A stretch of DNA of 64,000 nt from JAMZMI01 sp964353015 (GTDB lineage Bacteria > Bacteroidota > Bacteroidia > Cytophagales > Cyclobacteriaceae). Made by a program: the position numbers and the translations under genes. Shown here in pieces: positions 1-9,359 of the stretch (its first letter is position 1; every line of letters starts with the position of its first letter). Below the pieces are notes generated by a model. It ran no database searches and was not told where the DNA came from. It saw nothing but the letters and a program-made list of their open reading frames with translations. The stretch spans positions 1 to 64,000 of the forward strand of contig CAYGUA010000025.1 of assembly GCA_964353015.1 (NCBI GenBank), given 5' to 3'.

Positions 1-1
1 T

Positions 2-319
2 ATAGAGAACATTGACCAGGCCACTCCTTTGGTAAGCTCTTCTTTATACCTGCCATTAGATAATCTCCCCAAATTACCAGTAGGCAAATATTATTATCAC
101 CAACTTATTGGCTTGAACTTATACAATGGAGACGAACTGGTTGGATCAGTAAAAGAAGTCTACGATCTGCCCAACAATCGATTGTTAGGAGTTGATCATC
201 AAGGTACAGAAGTACTCATTCCTCTTGAAGATGAAATCATAAAAACTGTAGATTTAGATAAAGGTGAAATCAGAGCAGATTTACCTGAAGGCTTGATTGA
301 TGTTTTTCTTGAAAATTAA
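2..319 (+). CDS. rimM: Ribosome maturation factor RimM, C-terminal part (5' end outside window)
   Basis: The reading frame is open from the first complete codon of the window, so this is the C-terminal ~105 residues of a longer protein (RimM is usually ~165-180 aa). RimM binds the 30S head and S19 and helps mature 16S rRNA. The visible part is the PRC-barrel-like domain: a YHQLIGL segment, the G-x-V-x-x-VYDLPNN strand and a closing LIPLEDEI...DLPEGLIDVF segment, typical of RimM ends. trmD begins 6 bp downstream, and rimM-trmD-rplS is a widespread order. An internal GTG at 29 could be mistaken for the start, but homology continues upstream of it. Confidence 0.93.
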   Translation: MENIDQATPLVSSSLYLPLDNLPKLPVGKYYYHQLIGLNLYNGDELVGSVKEVYDLPNNRLLGVDHQGTEVLIPLEDEIIKTVDLDKGEIRADLPEGLIDVFLEN

Positions 320-325
320 AGGCTT

Positions 326-1000
326 ATGAGACTTGACATAATTACTTGTCTGCCGGAACTATTTGATGGCCCACTTAACCAAAGCATCGTAAAACGTGCT
401 CAGGAGAAAAATCTGGTCGAAATTCATATTCACAATTTACGGGATTACTCTACTCAGAAACATAAAAATGTGGATGATTATGCGTTTGGTGGTGGTGCCG
501 GTATGGTTTTAATGATTGAACCCATAGACAGATGCATTTCTAATCTGAAAGCATCCAGAAATTACGACGAAATCATCTACTTGACTCCTGATGGAGAGAC
601 ACTCAAACAAGGTTTATCTAATAAACTTTCCTTGAATGAAAACATGATCATGCTTTGCGGTCATTATAAAGGAGTGGATCAAAGAGTAAGAGATCATTTT
701 GTTACAAAAGAAATTAGCATAGGAGATTACGTTCTTTCTGGCGGTGAACTGGCAGCTATGGTGCTGGCAGATTCATTAATCAGATTGATACCAGGAGTGC
801 TCAATGACGAAAGTTCAGCACTTACTGATTCGTTTCAGGATAACCTGCTAGCTCCTCCTGTTTATACGCGTCCAGCGGAATATAATGGATGGAAAGTGCC
901 TGAAATTCTTACCTCTGGCCATGAAGCCAAAGTAGAAACATGGCGCCATGATGAAGCAGTGAAGCGTACTCTAAAATTAAGACCAGATTTATTAGAATAA
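326..1000 (+). CDS. trmD: tRNA (guanine-N1-)-methyltransferase
   Basis: TrmD methylates G37 of tRNAs with a G at position 36, using S-adenosylmethionine, which prevents +1 frameshifting. The 224-aa length is normal. Family signatures are visible: the start MRLDIIT.LPE, the glycine-rich AFGGGAGMV loop near residue 55, the trefoil-knot SAM site LCGHYKGVDQRV and SIGDYVLSGGELA around 110-145, and the later TDSFQ and PPVYTRP elements, which supply the catalytic Asp. It follows rimM by 6 bp and precedes rplS, so the three probably share a transcript, although rplS also has its own promoter. Confidence 0.97.
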   Translation: MRLDIITCLPELFDGPLNQSIVKRAQEKNLVEIHIHNLRDYSTQKHKNVDDYAFGGGAGMVLMIEPIDRCISNLKASRNYDEIIYLTPDGETLKQGLSNKLSLNENMIMLCGHYKGVDQRVRDHFVTKEISIGDYVLSGGELAAMVLADSLIRLIPGVLNDESSALTDSFQDNLLAPPVYTRPAEYNGWKVPEILTSGHEAKVETWRHDEAVKRTLKLRPDLLE

Positions 1001-1018
1001 ATTCTAAAACTGAGCTGC

Positions 1019-1046
1019 TTGTTTTATTTTCTTTTTTCTATATTTG
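1019..1046 (+). promoter_or_regulatory. Bacteroidota-type promoter for rplS
   Basis: TTG at 1019-1021, a 17-nt spacer, then TATATTTG at 1039-1046, which fits the Bacteroidota sigma-ABfr consensus TTG / TAnnTTTG. The start codon chosen for rplS lies 40 nt beyond the -7 element. It would let rplS be transcribed independently of rimM-trmD. Confidence 0.65.
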
Positions 1047-1085
1047 CACTCCTTTTTGGAGAAATACTCTAAACGAGTCAAAGAC

Positions 1086-1439
1086 ATGAGCGATTTATTA
1101 AAATTTGTAGAAGAAGATTTGTTGACGGCAAAAAGCCAGCATCCTGATTTTGGACCTGGTGATACAGTCAACGTACATTATAAAATTAAAGAAGGAGCGA
1201 AAGAAAGAATTCAGCAATTTCAAGGAACTGTGATGCAGATCAGAAATGGAAATTCTACTGGCGAGACCTTCACTGTAAGGAAAGTATCAAGTGGAGTGGG
1301 CGTGGAAAGAATTTTTCCTGTAATGTCTCCAAACATTGATAAAATCGAACTCCTAAGAAAAGGTAAAGTAAGAAGGGCTAGATTGTTCTACTTAAGAGGA
1401 AGAAAAGGTAAAGCAGCAAGAATCAAAGAAAAACTTTGA
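1086..1439 (+). CDS. rplS: 50S ribosomal protein L19
   Basis: L19 sits at the 30S-50S interface. The ATG at 1086 gives a 117-aa product beginning MSDLLKFVEEDLL, the normal length and N-terminus. A TTG at 1044 would add 14 residues but lies inside the -7 promoter element, so it is rejected. Conserved features: FGPGDTVNVHYKIKEG near residue 25, FQGTVMQIRNG, and the basic end KVRRARLFYLRGRKGKAARI. A rho-independent terminator follows 25 bp after the stop. Confidence 0.97.
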   Translation: MSDLLKFVEEDLLTAKSQHPDFGPGDTVNVHYKIKEGAKERIQQFQGTVMQIRNGNSTGETFTVRKVSSGVGVERIFPVMSPNIDKIELLRKGKVRRARLFYLRGRKGKAARIKEKL

Positions 1440-1463
1440 TCAACTACTGAAAAATATATTCAG

Positions 1464-1492
1464 AAGCCATCTCCATCGGGATGGCTTTTTTT
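1464..1492 (+). terminator. Rho-independent terminator after rplS
   Basis: AAGCCATC (1464-1471) pairs with GATGGCTT (1480-1487) over an 8-nt loop and is followed by a run of T. It closes the rimM-trmD-rplS unit. Confidence 0.85.
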
Positions 1493-1591
1493 GTATTCAG
1501 GCTTTCCTTATCCTGACTAATTGACAGATATTTGAGGCGATTTAATAAAACGTACGGTTTTTGCAACCTTGCGACTAAAATTTCTAATTGA

Positions 1592-2371
1592 GTGACTATC
1601 CATTTTCATAAATATCAGGGCACTGGCAATGATTTTGTCATGATCGATGATCGATCGCAAAATTTTCCTGTTGGTGATAAAAAATTGATTTCATACCTAT
1701 GTGATCGAAAAATGGGTATTGGTGCAGATGGCGTGATCCTTATCCAAGGTCATGAAACCCTCGATTTCAAAATGATCTATTATAATCCCGACGGGAGTGA
1801 GAGCCTTTGCGGCAATGGAAGCAGATGTGCTATCGCATTTGCTAAGAGTCTGGGGATGATCACTGAAAAAACACAATTTGAAACTACTGATGGTTTGCAT
1901 GACGGCTATTTTGAAGGTGACATTGTTCATTTTCATCTGCATGATGTAAACCAAATTCAAAAAATTGATCAGGACTGGTTTATCAATACCGGCTCACCAC
2001 ACCATATGGTGATCGTGGAAGATGTGGATCAGGAGGATATAATAGCTAAAGGCAAAGCGATAAGATATAGTGAATCATATGCTCCGGCAGGAACCAATGT
2101 GAATTTTATCGAAAAAACGGAGGAAGGAATCAAGGTGCGCACTTATGAACGTGGGGTGGAAGATGAAACGCTTTCATGCGGCACAGGCGTAACTGCGTGC
2201 GCCCTGGCCGCTAGTAATTTTGGCTTTGAAAGCCCAGTTTCCGTACAGGTAAAAGGTGGAAGCCTAAAGGTTTCGTTCATTAAAAAGAATGAACATAAAT
2301 TTGAGAATATATTTTTGGCCGGACCGGCCGTGAAAGTGTTCGAAGGATCCATTAATATCCCATTCGAATAA
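1592..2371 (+). CDS. dapF: Diaminopimelate epimerase
   Basis: DapF converts LL-diaminopimelate to meso-diaminopimelate, the precursor of lysine and of the peptidoglycan cross-linking residue. The two catalytic cysteines are both present: C73 in LCGNGSRCA and C196 in LSCGTGVTA. The 259-aa length is standard. The start is a GTG giving MTIHFHKYQGTGNDF, the usual N-terminus; no ATG exists upstream in frame. It is probably its own transcription unit, between the rplS terminator and secA, which starts 36 bp later. Confidence 0.96.
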   Translation: MTIHFHKYQGTGNDFVMIDDRSQNFPVGDKKLISYLCDRKMGIGADGVILIQGHETLDFKMIYYNPDGSESLCGNGSRCAIAFAKSLGMITEKTQFETTDGLHDGYFEGDIVHFHLHDVNQIQKIDQDWFINTGSPHHMVIVEDVDQEDIIAKGKAIRYSESYAPAGTNVNFIEKTEEGIKVRTYERGVEDETLSCGTGVTACALAASNFGFESPVSVQVKGGSLKVSFIKKNEHKFENIFLAGPAVKVFEGSINIPFE

Positions 2372-2407
2372 TCAAAATAATAATTAACAATACTTAAGCA
2401 TAAATAG

Positions 2408-5400
2408 ATGTTTGATCTTATTTCAAAAGGAATAGCAAAAGTTTTCGGAACAAAAGCCGATAAAGATCTTAAGGAAATACATCCTTATGTCGGAAAAATT
2501 AATGCTGAATTTCAAAAACTGAGTGGCATAACGGATGATGAGCTTAGAGGCCGAACAAACGAACTCAAAGCAATTATCGCCGAACACCTTAAAACAATTG
2601 ACGACCAATTGGCTGAGCTCCACAAACAAGTGGAAGATGATCCTGAAATGGACATCAATGAAAAGGAAGAAATATTTAATAAAATAGACAAGCTTGAGTC
2701 TGAGCGAGATGAGGCACTTGAAATAACATTGCTGAGAATATTACCACAGGCTTTTGCTGTAGTGAAAGAAACTGCTCGCAGACTGACAGAAAATCAAAAA
2801 CTTGTTGTTACGGCTACTCTTTACGATAAAGAGCTTGCAGCCAAAAAAGGAAATGTCGTCATCGAAGGTGAAACTGCTACATGGCATCACAAGTGGTTAG
2901 CCGCTGGTAATGAAGTCGTTTGGAACATGGTTCACTACGATGTTCAGCTCATTGGTGGTGTGGTACTCCATCAAGGAAAAATTTCAGAGATGGCCACTGG
3001 TGAAGGAAAAACCCTCGTGGCAACTTTGCCTGCTTATCTCAATGCACTAGCCGGAAGAGGTGTTCATATTGTAACCGTCAATGACTATCTATCAAAAAGA
3101 GACTCGGAATGGAATGCGCCTCTTTTCGAATTTCATGGATTAAGAATTGATTGTATAGACAAACATCAACCAAACTCGGAAAACAGAAGAAAAGCTTACG
3201 AGGCTGACATCACCTACGGAACAAACAATGAGTTTGGTTTCGATTATTTGCGTGACAACATGACACGTAATCCACAAGAACTGGTGCAAAAAAAGCATCA
3301 TTATGCAATGGTGGATGAGGTCGATTCAGTATTGATAGATGACGCCAGAACGCCTCTGATCATATCAGGGCCTATTCCAAAAGGTGATGAACATGAATTT
3401 TATGATCTGAAGCCACGAATATCTAAACTGGTTGAAGTTCAGAAAAAACTGGTTTCTGAATACCTGGTACAAGCCAAAAAATTCATCAAGGAAGGAAATG
3501 AAGCTGAGGCTGGTCTCCCACTTTTCAGAGCTTACAGAGGTCTTCCAAAATACAAACCTTTGATCAAGTTTTTGAGTGAAACTGGTAACAGAGCCATTTT
3601 ACAAAAAACAGAGAACTTTTATCTGCAAGACAATCAGAAAATGATGCCTGAAGCAGATGATCCATTGTTTTTCACTATCGATGAAAAGCATAACAGCATC
3701 GATCTTACGGAAAATGGCATTGACCTGATCACTGGTGAAGGCGAAGATGCTTCATTCTTTATTCTTCCAGATATCGGAGTAGAAGTTGCCAAGCTTGAAA
3801 ATGACACGACCTCCAGCGATGCAGAAAAGCTTCAAAGGAAAGATCAAATCATTCAGGATTATAGCATCAAAGCACAAAGAATACACAGTATCAATCAACT
3901 TCTTCGCGCTTATTGTCTCTATGAAAAAGACACAGAATATATTGTGGTAAATGACAAGGTGAAAATCGTGGATGAACAAACCGGCCGTGTAATGGAAGGT
4001 AGAAGATATTCAGACGGTTTACATCAGGCAATCGAAGCAAAGGAAAATGTAAAAGTAGAGGACGCAACGCAAACCTATGCGACAATCACTTTACAAAACT
4101 ACTTCCGAATGTACCACAAATTGGCCGGTATGACGGGAACTGCCGAGACAGAAGCAGGTGAATTTTGGGATATCTATAAACTGGATGTGGTAGTGATCCC
4201 GACCAATCGATCCATTGTAAGAGACGACAGACAGGATTATGTTTATAAGACAGTCAGAGAGAAGTTCAATGCTGTAGTTGATGAGATCATAGAAATGCGA
4301 GATCAGGGAAGACCAATTTTGGTTGGTACCACATCCGTAGAGATCTCGGAAGTTCTAAGCCGCATGCTTCAAATCAAAAACATCAAACATCAGGTACTCA
4401 ACGCCAAGCAACACGCAAAAGAGGCCGATGTAGTAGCAGAAGCAGGTAAACCAGGCACAGTCACAATCGCAACCAACATGGCTGGTCGTGGAACGGATAT
4501 CAAGCTTACAGCTGAATCAAAAGCTGCTGGTGGTTTGGCTATCATTGGTACAGAAAGACATGAATCGAGACGTGTGGATCGTCAGCTTCGAGGACGAGCG
4601 GGTCGTCAGGGAGATCCGGGTTCATCACAGTTCTTTGTGTCACTGGAAGATAATTTGATGCGCCTTTTTGGTTCCGACAGAGTGGCTAAAATCATGGACC
4701 GTCTTGGACTGGAAGAAGGTGAAGTGATCCAGCACAGTATGATCACAAAATCAATTGAGCGAGCACAGAAAAAAGTAGAGGAAAATAACTTCGCGATCAG
4801 AAAGCGACTACTCGAATATGATGACGTGATGAACTCACAACGTGAGGTTATCTACAAGCGACGAAAAAACGCCCTTTACGGCGAGAGACTTGAGCTGGAC
4901 ATCATGAACATGCTTTTCGAGACATGCGAAGATTTGGTTTTGAATGCCAAAGCAGCCAATGATCTCGATAGTCTGAAACTAAATATCATCAGTGTTTTAG
5001 GTCTTGATTTCCAGATAGACAATGAAGAGTTCGCCAAAATAGATGAACCTTCACTCACCAGAAAACTCTATGATGTTGCTTTTGAACATTACAACAGAAA
5101 AAATAAAACGATTGCAGAGCGCACTATGCCGATCCTCAGTCAAATCCTGAGAACTAAAGGAGCCACTGTTGAAAACATCCTGGTGCCATTTACTGATGGT
5201 AAAAAACAAATCGGCGTATCGGCTCCATTGGAAAAATCTGTGAAAACCAATGGCATTGAAATGATCCGCTCGATGGAAAAAATGGTGACTTTATCCATCA
5301 TTGATCAAACATGGAAGGAGCATTTGCGCGACATGGATGATTTGAAGCAATCCGTGCAAAATGCCGTTTATGAGCAGAAAGATCCACTTATTATTTACAA

Positions 5401-5758
5401 ATTTGAGGGATTCGAGCTATTCAAAACTTTCATTGGAAAAGTCAACGAAGAATGCATTTCCTTTTTGATGAAAGCACAAATACCTGTGCAGGATCCGAAC
5501 GAAGTACAGGAAGCGCGTCAGCAAAGAACGGCTACCAATTACAAAGAATCTAAAGAGGAATCCGGATCAGCATTGGCAGCACGAACACAGACAAACAGGG
5601 CACCAATCGAAAAAACTGCACCTGTTAAAAGTGAAAAAATCGCTGGAAGAAACGAACGAGTCAATGTACAATACCAGGACGGTTCAATCAAGAAAGATGT
5701 CAAATACAAAGTGGTAGAAGAAGACTTAAAAAACAGCAAATGCGTGCTCATAGACTAA
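2408..5758 (+). CDS. secA: Preprotein translocase ATPase SecA
   Basis: SecA is the motor that drives unfolded preproteins through SecYEG. At 1116 aa it is longer than E. coli SecA (901), as is usual in Bacteroidota. Walker A is TGEGKT at residues 197-202 (NBD1), followed by the DEVDSVLIDDARTP helicase motif. The TNMAGRGTDI and QLRGRAGRQGDPG motifs of NBD2 are intact, then the helical scaffold with WKEHL. The C-terminus ends in NSKCVLID: the Cys-rich zinc tail (CPCGSGKKYK type) that binds SecB is not present. The last 19 bp overlap the next gene. Confidence 0.97.
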   Translation: MFDLISKGIAKVFGTKADKDLKEIHPYVGKINAEFQKLSGITDDELRGRTNELKAIIAEHLKTIDDQLAELHKQVEDDPEMDINEKEEIFNKIDKLESERDEALEITLLRILPQAFAVVKETARRLTENQKLVVTATLYDKELAAKKGNVVIEGETATWHHKWLAAGNEVVWNMVHYDVQLIGGVVLHQGKISEMATGEGKTLVATLPAYLNALAGRGVHIVTVNDYLSKRDSEWNAPLFEFHGLRIDCIDKHQPNSENRRKAYEADITYGTNNEFGFDYLRDNMTRNPQELVQKKHHYAMVDEVDSVLIDDARTPLIISGPIPKGDEHEFYDLKPRISKLVEVQKKLVSEYLVQAKKFIKEGNEAEAGLPLFRAYRGLPKYKPLIKFLSETGNRAILQKTENFYLQDNQKMMPEADDPLFFTIDEKHNSIDLTENGIDLITGEGEDASFFILPDIGVEVAKLENDTTSSDAEKLQRKDQIIQDYSIKAQRIHSINQLLRAYCLYEKDTEYIVVNDKVKIVDEQTGRVMEGRRYSDGLHQAIEAKENVKVEDATQTYATITLQNYFRMYHKLAGMTGTAETEAGEFWDIYKLDVVVIPTNRSIVRDDRQDYVYKTVREKFNAVVDEIIEMRDQGRPILVGTTSVEISEVLSRMLQIKNIKHQVLNAKQHAKEADVVAEAGKPGTVTIATNMAGRGTDIKLTAESKAAGGLAIIGTERHESRRVDRQLRGRAGRQGDPGSSQFFVSLEDNLMRLFGSDRVAKIMDRLGLEEGEVIQHSMITKSIERAQKKVEENNFAIRKRLLEYDDVMNSQREVIYKRRKNALYGERLELDIMNMLFETCEDLVLNAKAANDLDSLKLNIISVLGLDFQIDNEEFAKIDEPSLTRKLYDVAFEHYNRKNKTIAERTMPILSQILRTKGATVENILVPFTDGKKQIGVSAPLEKSVKTNGIEMIRSMEKMVTLSIIDQTWKEHLRDMDDLKQSVQNAVYEQKDPLIIYKFEGFELFKTFIGKVNEECISFLMKAQIPVQDPNEVQEARQQRTATNYKESKEESGSALAARTQTNRAPIEKTAPVKSEKIAGRNERVNVQYQDGSIKKDVKYKVVEEDLKNSKCVLID

Positions 5759-6240
5759 TCATTCCATTTTTGGTGCTGATCATTGGTTGTAAAAGCTCCA
5801 ATGTAACCACAAGCACCACTAACGTATATGAAGAAGACCTCTCCTATCTCAGACCTGATTTATCATTGACTGAGAATTTAGTTGAGGAAAAAGCTGACAC
5901 AGCGCAAGTCGTTGCTGAATATGTAGATCTGCTAAAGCCCAAATTGGATAGCCTCAATGAAATCATCATCGAGCGCAATAAAACCAATGGTGCTATAGAC
6001 GGCTATGTTATTCAAATCTACAATGGCAATGATCGTGAAGCCGCAGCTGCCGCGCAGGAACTGGCCATGGAACTTGACTCCACATTATCACCAGTCACCT
6101 CCTACTATCAGCCAACTTACAAAGTAAAAGTAGGCCAATACAGCAATAGACTTGAAGCACACAAAGTCTTCGAATCATTAAAACCCCACTTTCCTCGAGC
6201 CACGATGATTCCGGAAAGAATAAAAATAAAATATGAGTGA
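5740..6240 (+). CDS. SPOR-domain lipoprotein
   Basis: A 166-aa protein that starts inside the end of secA. Residues 1-17 form a lipoprotein signal ending in the lipobox LIIGC (Cys17), so it should be membrane anchored. Residues ~90-166 match the SPOR fold: a GYVIQIYNG strand, an Ala-rich helix, then YKVKVGQYSNRLEA and a final strand. SPOR domains bind denuded septal peptidoglycan, so a cell-division or envelope role is plausible. Its stop overlaps the M20 start by 8 bp (ATGAGTGA), implying coupled translation. The particular biological role is not known. Confidence 0.8.
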   Translation: MRAHRLIIPFLVLIIGCKSSNVTTSTTNVYEEDLSYLRPDLSLTENLVEEKADTAQVVAEYVDLLKPKLDSLNEIIIERNKTNGAIDGYVIQIYNGNDREAAAAAQELAMELDSTLSPVTSYYQPTYKVKVGQYSNRLEAHKVFESLKPHFPRATMIPERIKIKYE

Positions 6241-7426
6241 TATCATTTCTAAAATAAAGGAGCTCTCTGAAAAGCATTATGATACGGTGCTTGAAATCAG
6301 AAAACACCTTCATGCGCATCCTGAACTATCTTTCAATGAATTTGAAACAGCAAAATTCATTGAATCGCAACTTCGCAAAATAGGGATTGAGAACTTTGAA
6401 AGGAAAGCAGAAACGGGCATCACTTTTATCCTCAATGGTTCTGAAGACAATGGTAAAGTGATTGCATTAAGGGCGGACATTGATGCCTTGCCAATCAAAG
6501 AGGCCAATAATGTTTCTTATAAATCTCAATACGAAGGTGTGATGCATGCATGCGGTCATGATGTACATACCTCCTCACTTTTGGGTGCAATAATGATCCT
6601 CAATGAATTGAAAGATGATTTCAAAGGGAAAGTGAAAATTATCTTCCAGCCGGGCGAGGAAAAATTACCCGGCGGGGCTTCATTATTGATAAAGGAAGGA
6701 ATCCTCGAAAACCCAAAACCAGATCGAATTCTAGGTCAGCACGTCATGCCATTCATAGAATCTGGTAAAGTCGGGTTCAGAAAAGGCATGTATATGGCCA
6801 GCGCCGATGAAATTTATTTCACAGTAAAAGGCAAAGGTGGACATGCTGCCATGCCGGAAGACCTTATCGATCCGGTGTTGATCACAAGTCATATTATCGT
6901 TGCTCTTCAGCAGATTGTAAGTCGCCGATCAAGCCCAAAAATTCCAAGTGTTTTGTCCTTTGGTGATGTGCAAGCACATGGTGCCACCAACGTAATTCCT
7001 AATGAAGTAAAAGTAAAAGGTACATTTAGAACTTACGACGAAAAGTGGAGAGCTGAAGCACATAAGATTATGATTGACATGGCCGAAGGTATAGCCAAGG
7101 CTATGGGCGGATCGTGTGAATTTGATGTGCAGAAAGGCTATCCTCATCTTAAAAATCATCCCGATTACACACAATTCAATATCGATAAAGCCAAAGAATA
7201 TTTAGGAGAAGAAAATGTAGAGGAAATTGACCTTTGGTTGGCAGGTGAAGATTTTGCATTCTATTCACATCATGTAGATGCATGCTTTTATCGACTGGGC
7301 ACAAGAAATGAAGCAAAAGGGATTGTTTCTGGAGTTCATACACCTACCTTCGATATAGATGAACCATCACTCAAAATCGGCATGGGGCTGATGAGTTGGT
7401 TGGCGATGAGCGAACTGAATAAATAG
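6233..7426 (+). CDS. M20 family metallo-amidohydrolase (N-acyl amino acid amidohydrolase type)
   Basis: A 397-aa zinc-dependent hydrolase of the M20D/aminoacylase-carboxypeptidase group. Metal ligands are visible: ACGHDVHTS (C107, H109, H112), the QPGEEKLPGG pair of glutamates near residue 145, a GQHVMP His and the final GVHTPTF His. The dimerisation domain begins around residue 190 (GKGGHAAMPED). There is no signal peptide, so it is cytoplasmic. It probably cleaves N-acyl amino acids or aromatic amide conjugates; the substrate cannot be read from sequence. It is last in a secA-SPOR-M20 run. Confidence 0.88.
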   Translation: MSDIISKIKELSEKHYDTVLEIRKHLHAHPELSFNEFETAKFIESQLRKIGIENFERKAETGITFILNGSEDNGKVIALRADIDALPIKEANNVSYKSQYEGVMHACGHDVHTSSLLGAIMILNELKDDFKGKVKIIFQPGEEKLPGGASLLIKEGILENPKPDRILGQHVMPFIESGKVGFRKGMYMASADEIYFTVKGKGGHAAMPEDLIDPVLITSHIIVALQQIVSRRSSPKIPSVLSFGDVQAHGATNVIPNEVKVKGTFRTYDEKWRAEAHKIMIDMAEGIAKAMGGSCEFDVQKGYPHLKNHPDYTQFNIDKAKEYLGEENVEEIDLWLAGEDFAFYSHHVDACFYRLGTRNEAKGIVSGVHTPTFDIDEPSLKIGMGLMSWLAMSELNK

Positions 7427-7544
7427 AGAAATTCTGTTTAAACATAAGTCAATAAATAATTTTACTTACTGTTATTCCGGTTTTATCCTAAATTGACTTT
7501 AGTAGGAACCTTAAACATAACATGAGCAATAGATCAATTTTAAT

Positions 7545-7563
7545 ATTCTAGTAATACTAGAAT
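7545..7563. promoter_or_regulatory. 19-bp perfect palindrome, candidate operator
   Basis: ATTCTAGTA-A-TACTAGAAT is a perfect inverted repeat with 9-bp arms around a single central A. It ends 2 bp before a TAATTTTG -7 element, so it occupies the promoter spacer of the Na/Pi transporter genes. Its place and symmetry fit a dimeric repressor site; the regulator is unknown. Confidence 0.55.
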
Positions 7564-7565
7564 GC

Positions 7566-7573
7566 TAATTTTG
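7566..7573 (+). promoter_or_regulatory. -7 promoter element of the Na/Pi transporter genes
   Basis: TAATTTTG matches TAnnTTTG exactly, 37 nt before the ATG at 7611. A TTG at the -33 position is not evident, which would suit a regulated promoter given the palindrome in the spacer. Confidence 0.55.
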
Positions 7574-7610
7574 CATGTAATTTGGCTGACCCATTCACTA
7601 ACCTGACAAT

Positions 7611-9332
7611 ATGAAATTCGGCATTTTCGAAACATTAAATCTGCTTGGATCACTCGCTTTCTTTATTTTCGGAATGAAGCTAATGAGCGAATCAATTCAG
7701 AAAGTTGCTGGCTCAAAAATGAGGCAAATACTTAGCTCAATGACATCTAATCGTTTCAAAGGTGTCTTAACCGGTTTTCTTATAACTAGTCTGGTGCAAT
7801 CTTCTTCTGCTACCACTGTGCTTGTTGTCAGTTTTGTGAATGCCGGTCTCTTGTCTTTGGTTGAGTCCATCGGAGTAATTATGGGTGCCAACATTGGCAC
7901 TACAGTTACCGCTTGGCTCATATCAATAATAGGTTTTAAAGTGAAAATATCAAGTTATGCACTTCCTATTATAGCTTTTGGATTTCCAATGCTCTTTGCG
8001 AGTAGAGACAAAATCAAATCCTGGGGCGAAGTGTTGATTGGTTTTGCTTTGCTATTCATGGGTTTGGCATTCCTGAAAGATTCAGTTCCTGACCTCAAAT
8101 CAAATCCGGAAATTCTATCATTTCTGAGACAATACACGAATATGGGATTATTGTCCAATATCCTGTTTGTGGGAATTGGCACCTTGATAACTGTAGTGGT
8201 ACAATCATCAAGTGCTGCCATGGCTCTGACTTTGGTTATGGCTAATAATGGATGGATACCATTTGATCTTGCCGCCTCAATGGTACTTGGAGAGAATATT
8301 GGAACAACTATCACAGCCAATTTGGCGGCTCTGGTAGCAAATGTGCATGCGAAAAGAGCTGCATTTGCACATTTCATTTTTAATATATTCGGAGTTTTCT
8401 GGATAGTACTACTTATCAACCCTGTGATTGGATTGATCAGTACTTACCTGACGAATGAACACGGCATTTCTCCTATCAATGATCCAACAGCAATCCCCTT
8501 AGGACTTTCCATTTTCCATACAGCATTCAACATCACAAATACATTGATCCTGATCTGGTTTGTTCCATTTATAGCCAAAGTTGTGACTAAGGCCATAAAA
8601 TCAAAAGGCGATGATGAGGAATTCCGATTGGAATTCATTGGAACAGGTATGCTTAGCACGGCTGAGCTATCCATAGATGAGGCTCAAAAAGAGGTGATAC
8701 TTTTTGGTAAAAAAGTATCAAAAATGGCCTCTATAATGAAAGATGTAATCAATGAATCCAAGCCTAAAAAACTCAAAAAGCTTTCTGACAAAATGAGGAA
8801 ATATGAGGAGATCACGGATCAACTTGAAGAAGAAATTTACAAATACTTGCAAAATATTTCTGCTGGTGTAATTAGCTCAAAAACCACTACCAGAATCGTC
8901 AGTATACTTAGCATCATCAACGATTTAGAGCGGATAGGTGATGTATTTTTTCAAATGTCAAAAGACATGGAAAATAGATTTGACAATAAATCAGGATTTT
9001 CTCAGAAGCAAATCAAAAATCTAGGCCAAATGCTGCAACTTATTGATCAGAGCATCGAAATCATGAATACCAATCTGAAATCTGATTACGATTCCGTCAA
9101 AATTGATGCGGCGCTGGAAATTGAGCAGCAAATTGATGAGATGCGAAATAAGCTCAAGAAGGATTTGTTGAAACAAATGGAAGAAAAGAAATACGAAATC
9201 CCGATAGGATCATTGTATAAAGATTTGTTCCAGAGCATGGAAAAGGTGGGTGATCACGTAATAAATGTGACCGAAGCTATAAGCGGTGAGACTGAAAGAA
9301 GTCTAAGAAAATCGTCTGAAATCACACAATAA
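7611..9332 (+). CDS. Na/Pi-cotransporter family protein with PhoU-like C-terminal domain
   Basis: A 573-aa integral membrane protein. The N-terminal ~330 residues hold two inverted NptA/PNaS repeats, each with the QSSSA signature (LVQSSSATT near residue 63, VVQSSSAAM near 200) and the GANIGTT / GENIGTT motifs, which form the ion and phosphate site in this family. Residues ~370-560 are soluble, helical and PhoU-like. Such proteins take up phosphate with sodium, or export it when it is in excess. The second transporter gene follows 27 bp later. The 154-aa antisense frame within it is a shadow. Confidence 0.9.
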   Translation: MKFGIFETLNLLGSLAFFIFGMKLMSESIQKVAGSKMRQILSSMTSNRFKGVLTGFLITSLVQSSSATTVLVVSFVNAGLLSLVESIGVIMGANIGTTVTAWLISIIGFKVKISSYALPIIAFGFPMLFASRDKIKSWGEVLIGFALLFMGLAFLKDSVPDLKSNPEILSFLRQYTNMGLLSNILFVGIGTLITVVVQSSSAAMALTLVMANNGWIPFDLAASMVLGENIGTTITANLAALVANVHAKRAAFAHFIFNIFGVFWIVLLINPVIGLISTYLTNEHGISPINDPTAIPLGLSIFHTAFNITNTLILIWFVPFIAKVVTKAIKSKGDDEEFRLEFIGTGMLSTAELSIDEAQKEVILFGKKVSKMASIMKDVINESKPKKLKKLSDKMRKYEEITDQLEEEIYKYLQNISAGVISSKTTTRIVSILSIINDLERIGDVFFQMSKDMENRFDNKSGFSQKQIKNLGQMLQLIDQSIEIMNTNLKSDYDSVKIDAALEIEQQIDEMRNKLKKDLLKQMEEKKYEIPIGSLYKDLFQSMEKVGDHVINVTEAISGETERSLRKSSEITQ

Positions 9333-9359
9333 TTTTTTATCACTACTAATCCTTTTTAC

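Noticed and set aside
1044..1085. N-terminal extension of L19 from a TTG
   Set aside because: The TTG is part of the -7 promoter box; the conserved L19 start is the ATG at 1086.
7955..8419. 154-codon minus-strand frame inside the Na/Pi transporter gene
   Set aside because: Antisense shadow of a strongly supported membrane protein; no start context, no recognisable domain.
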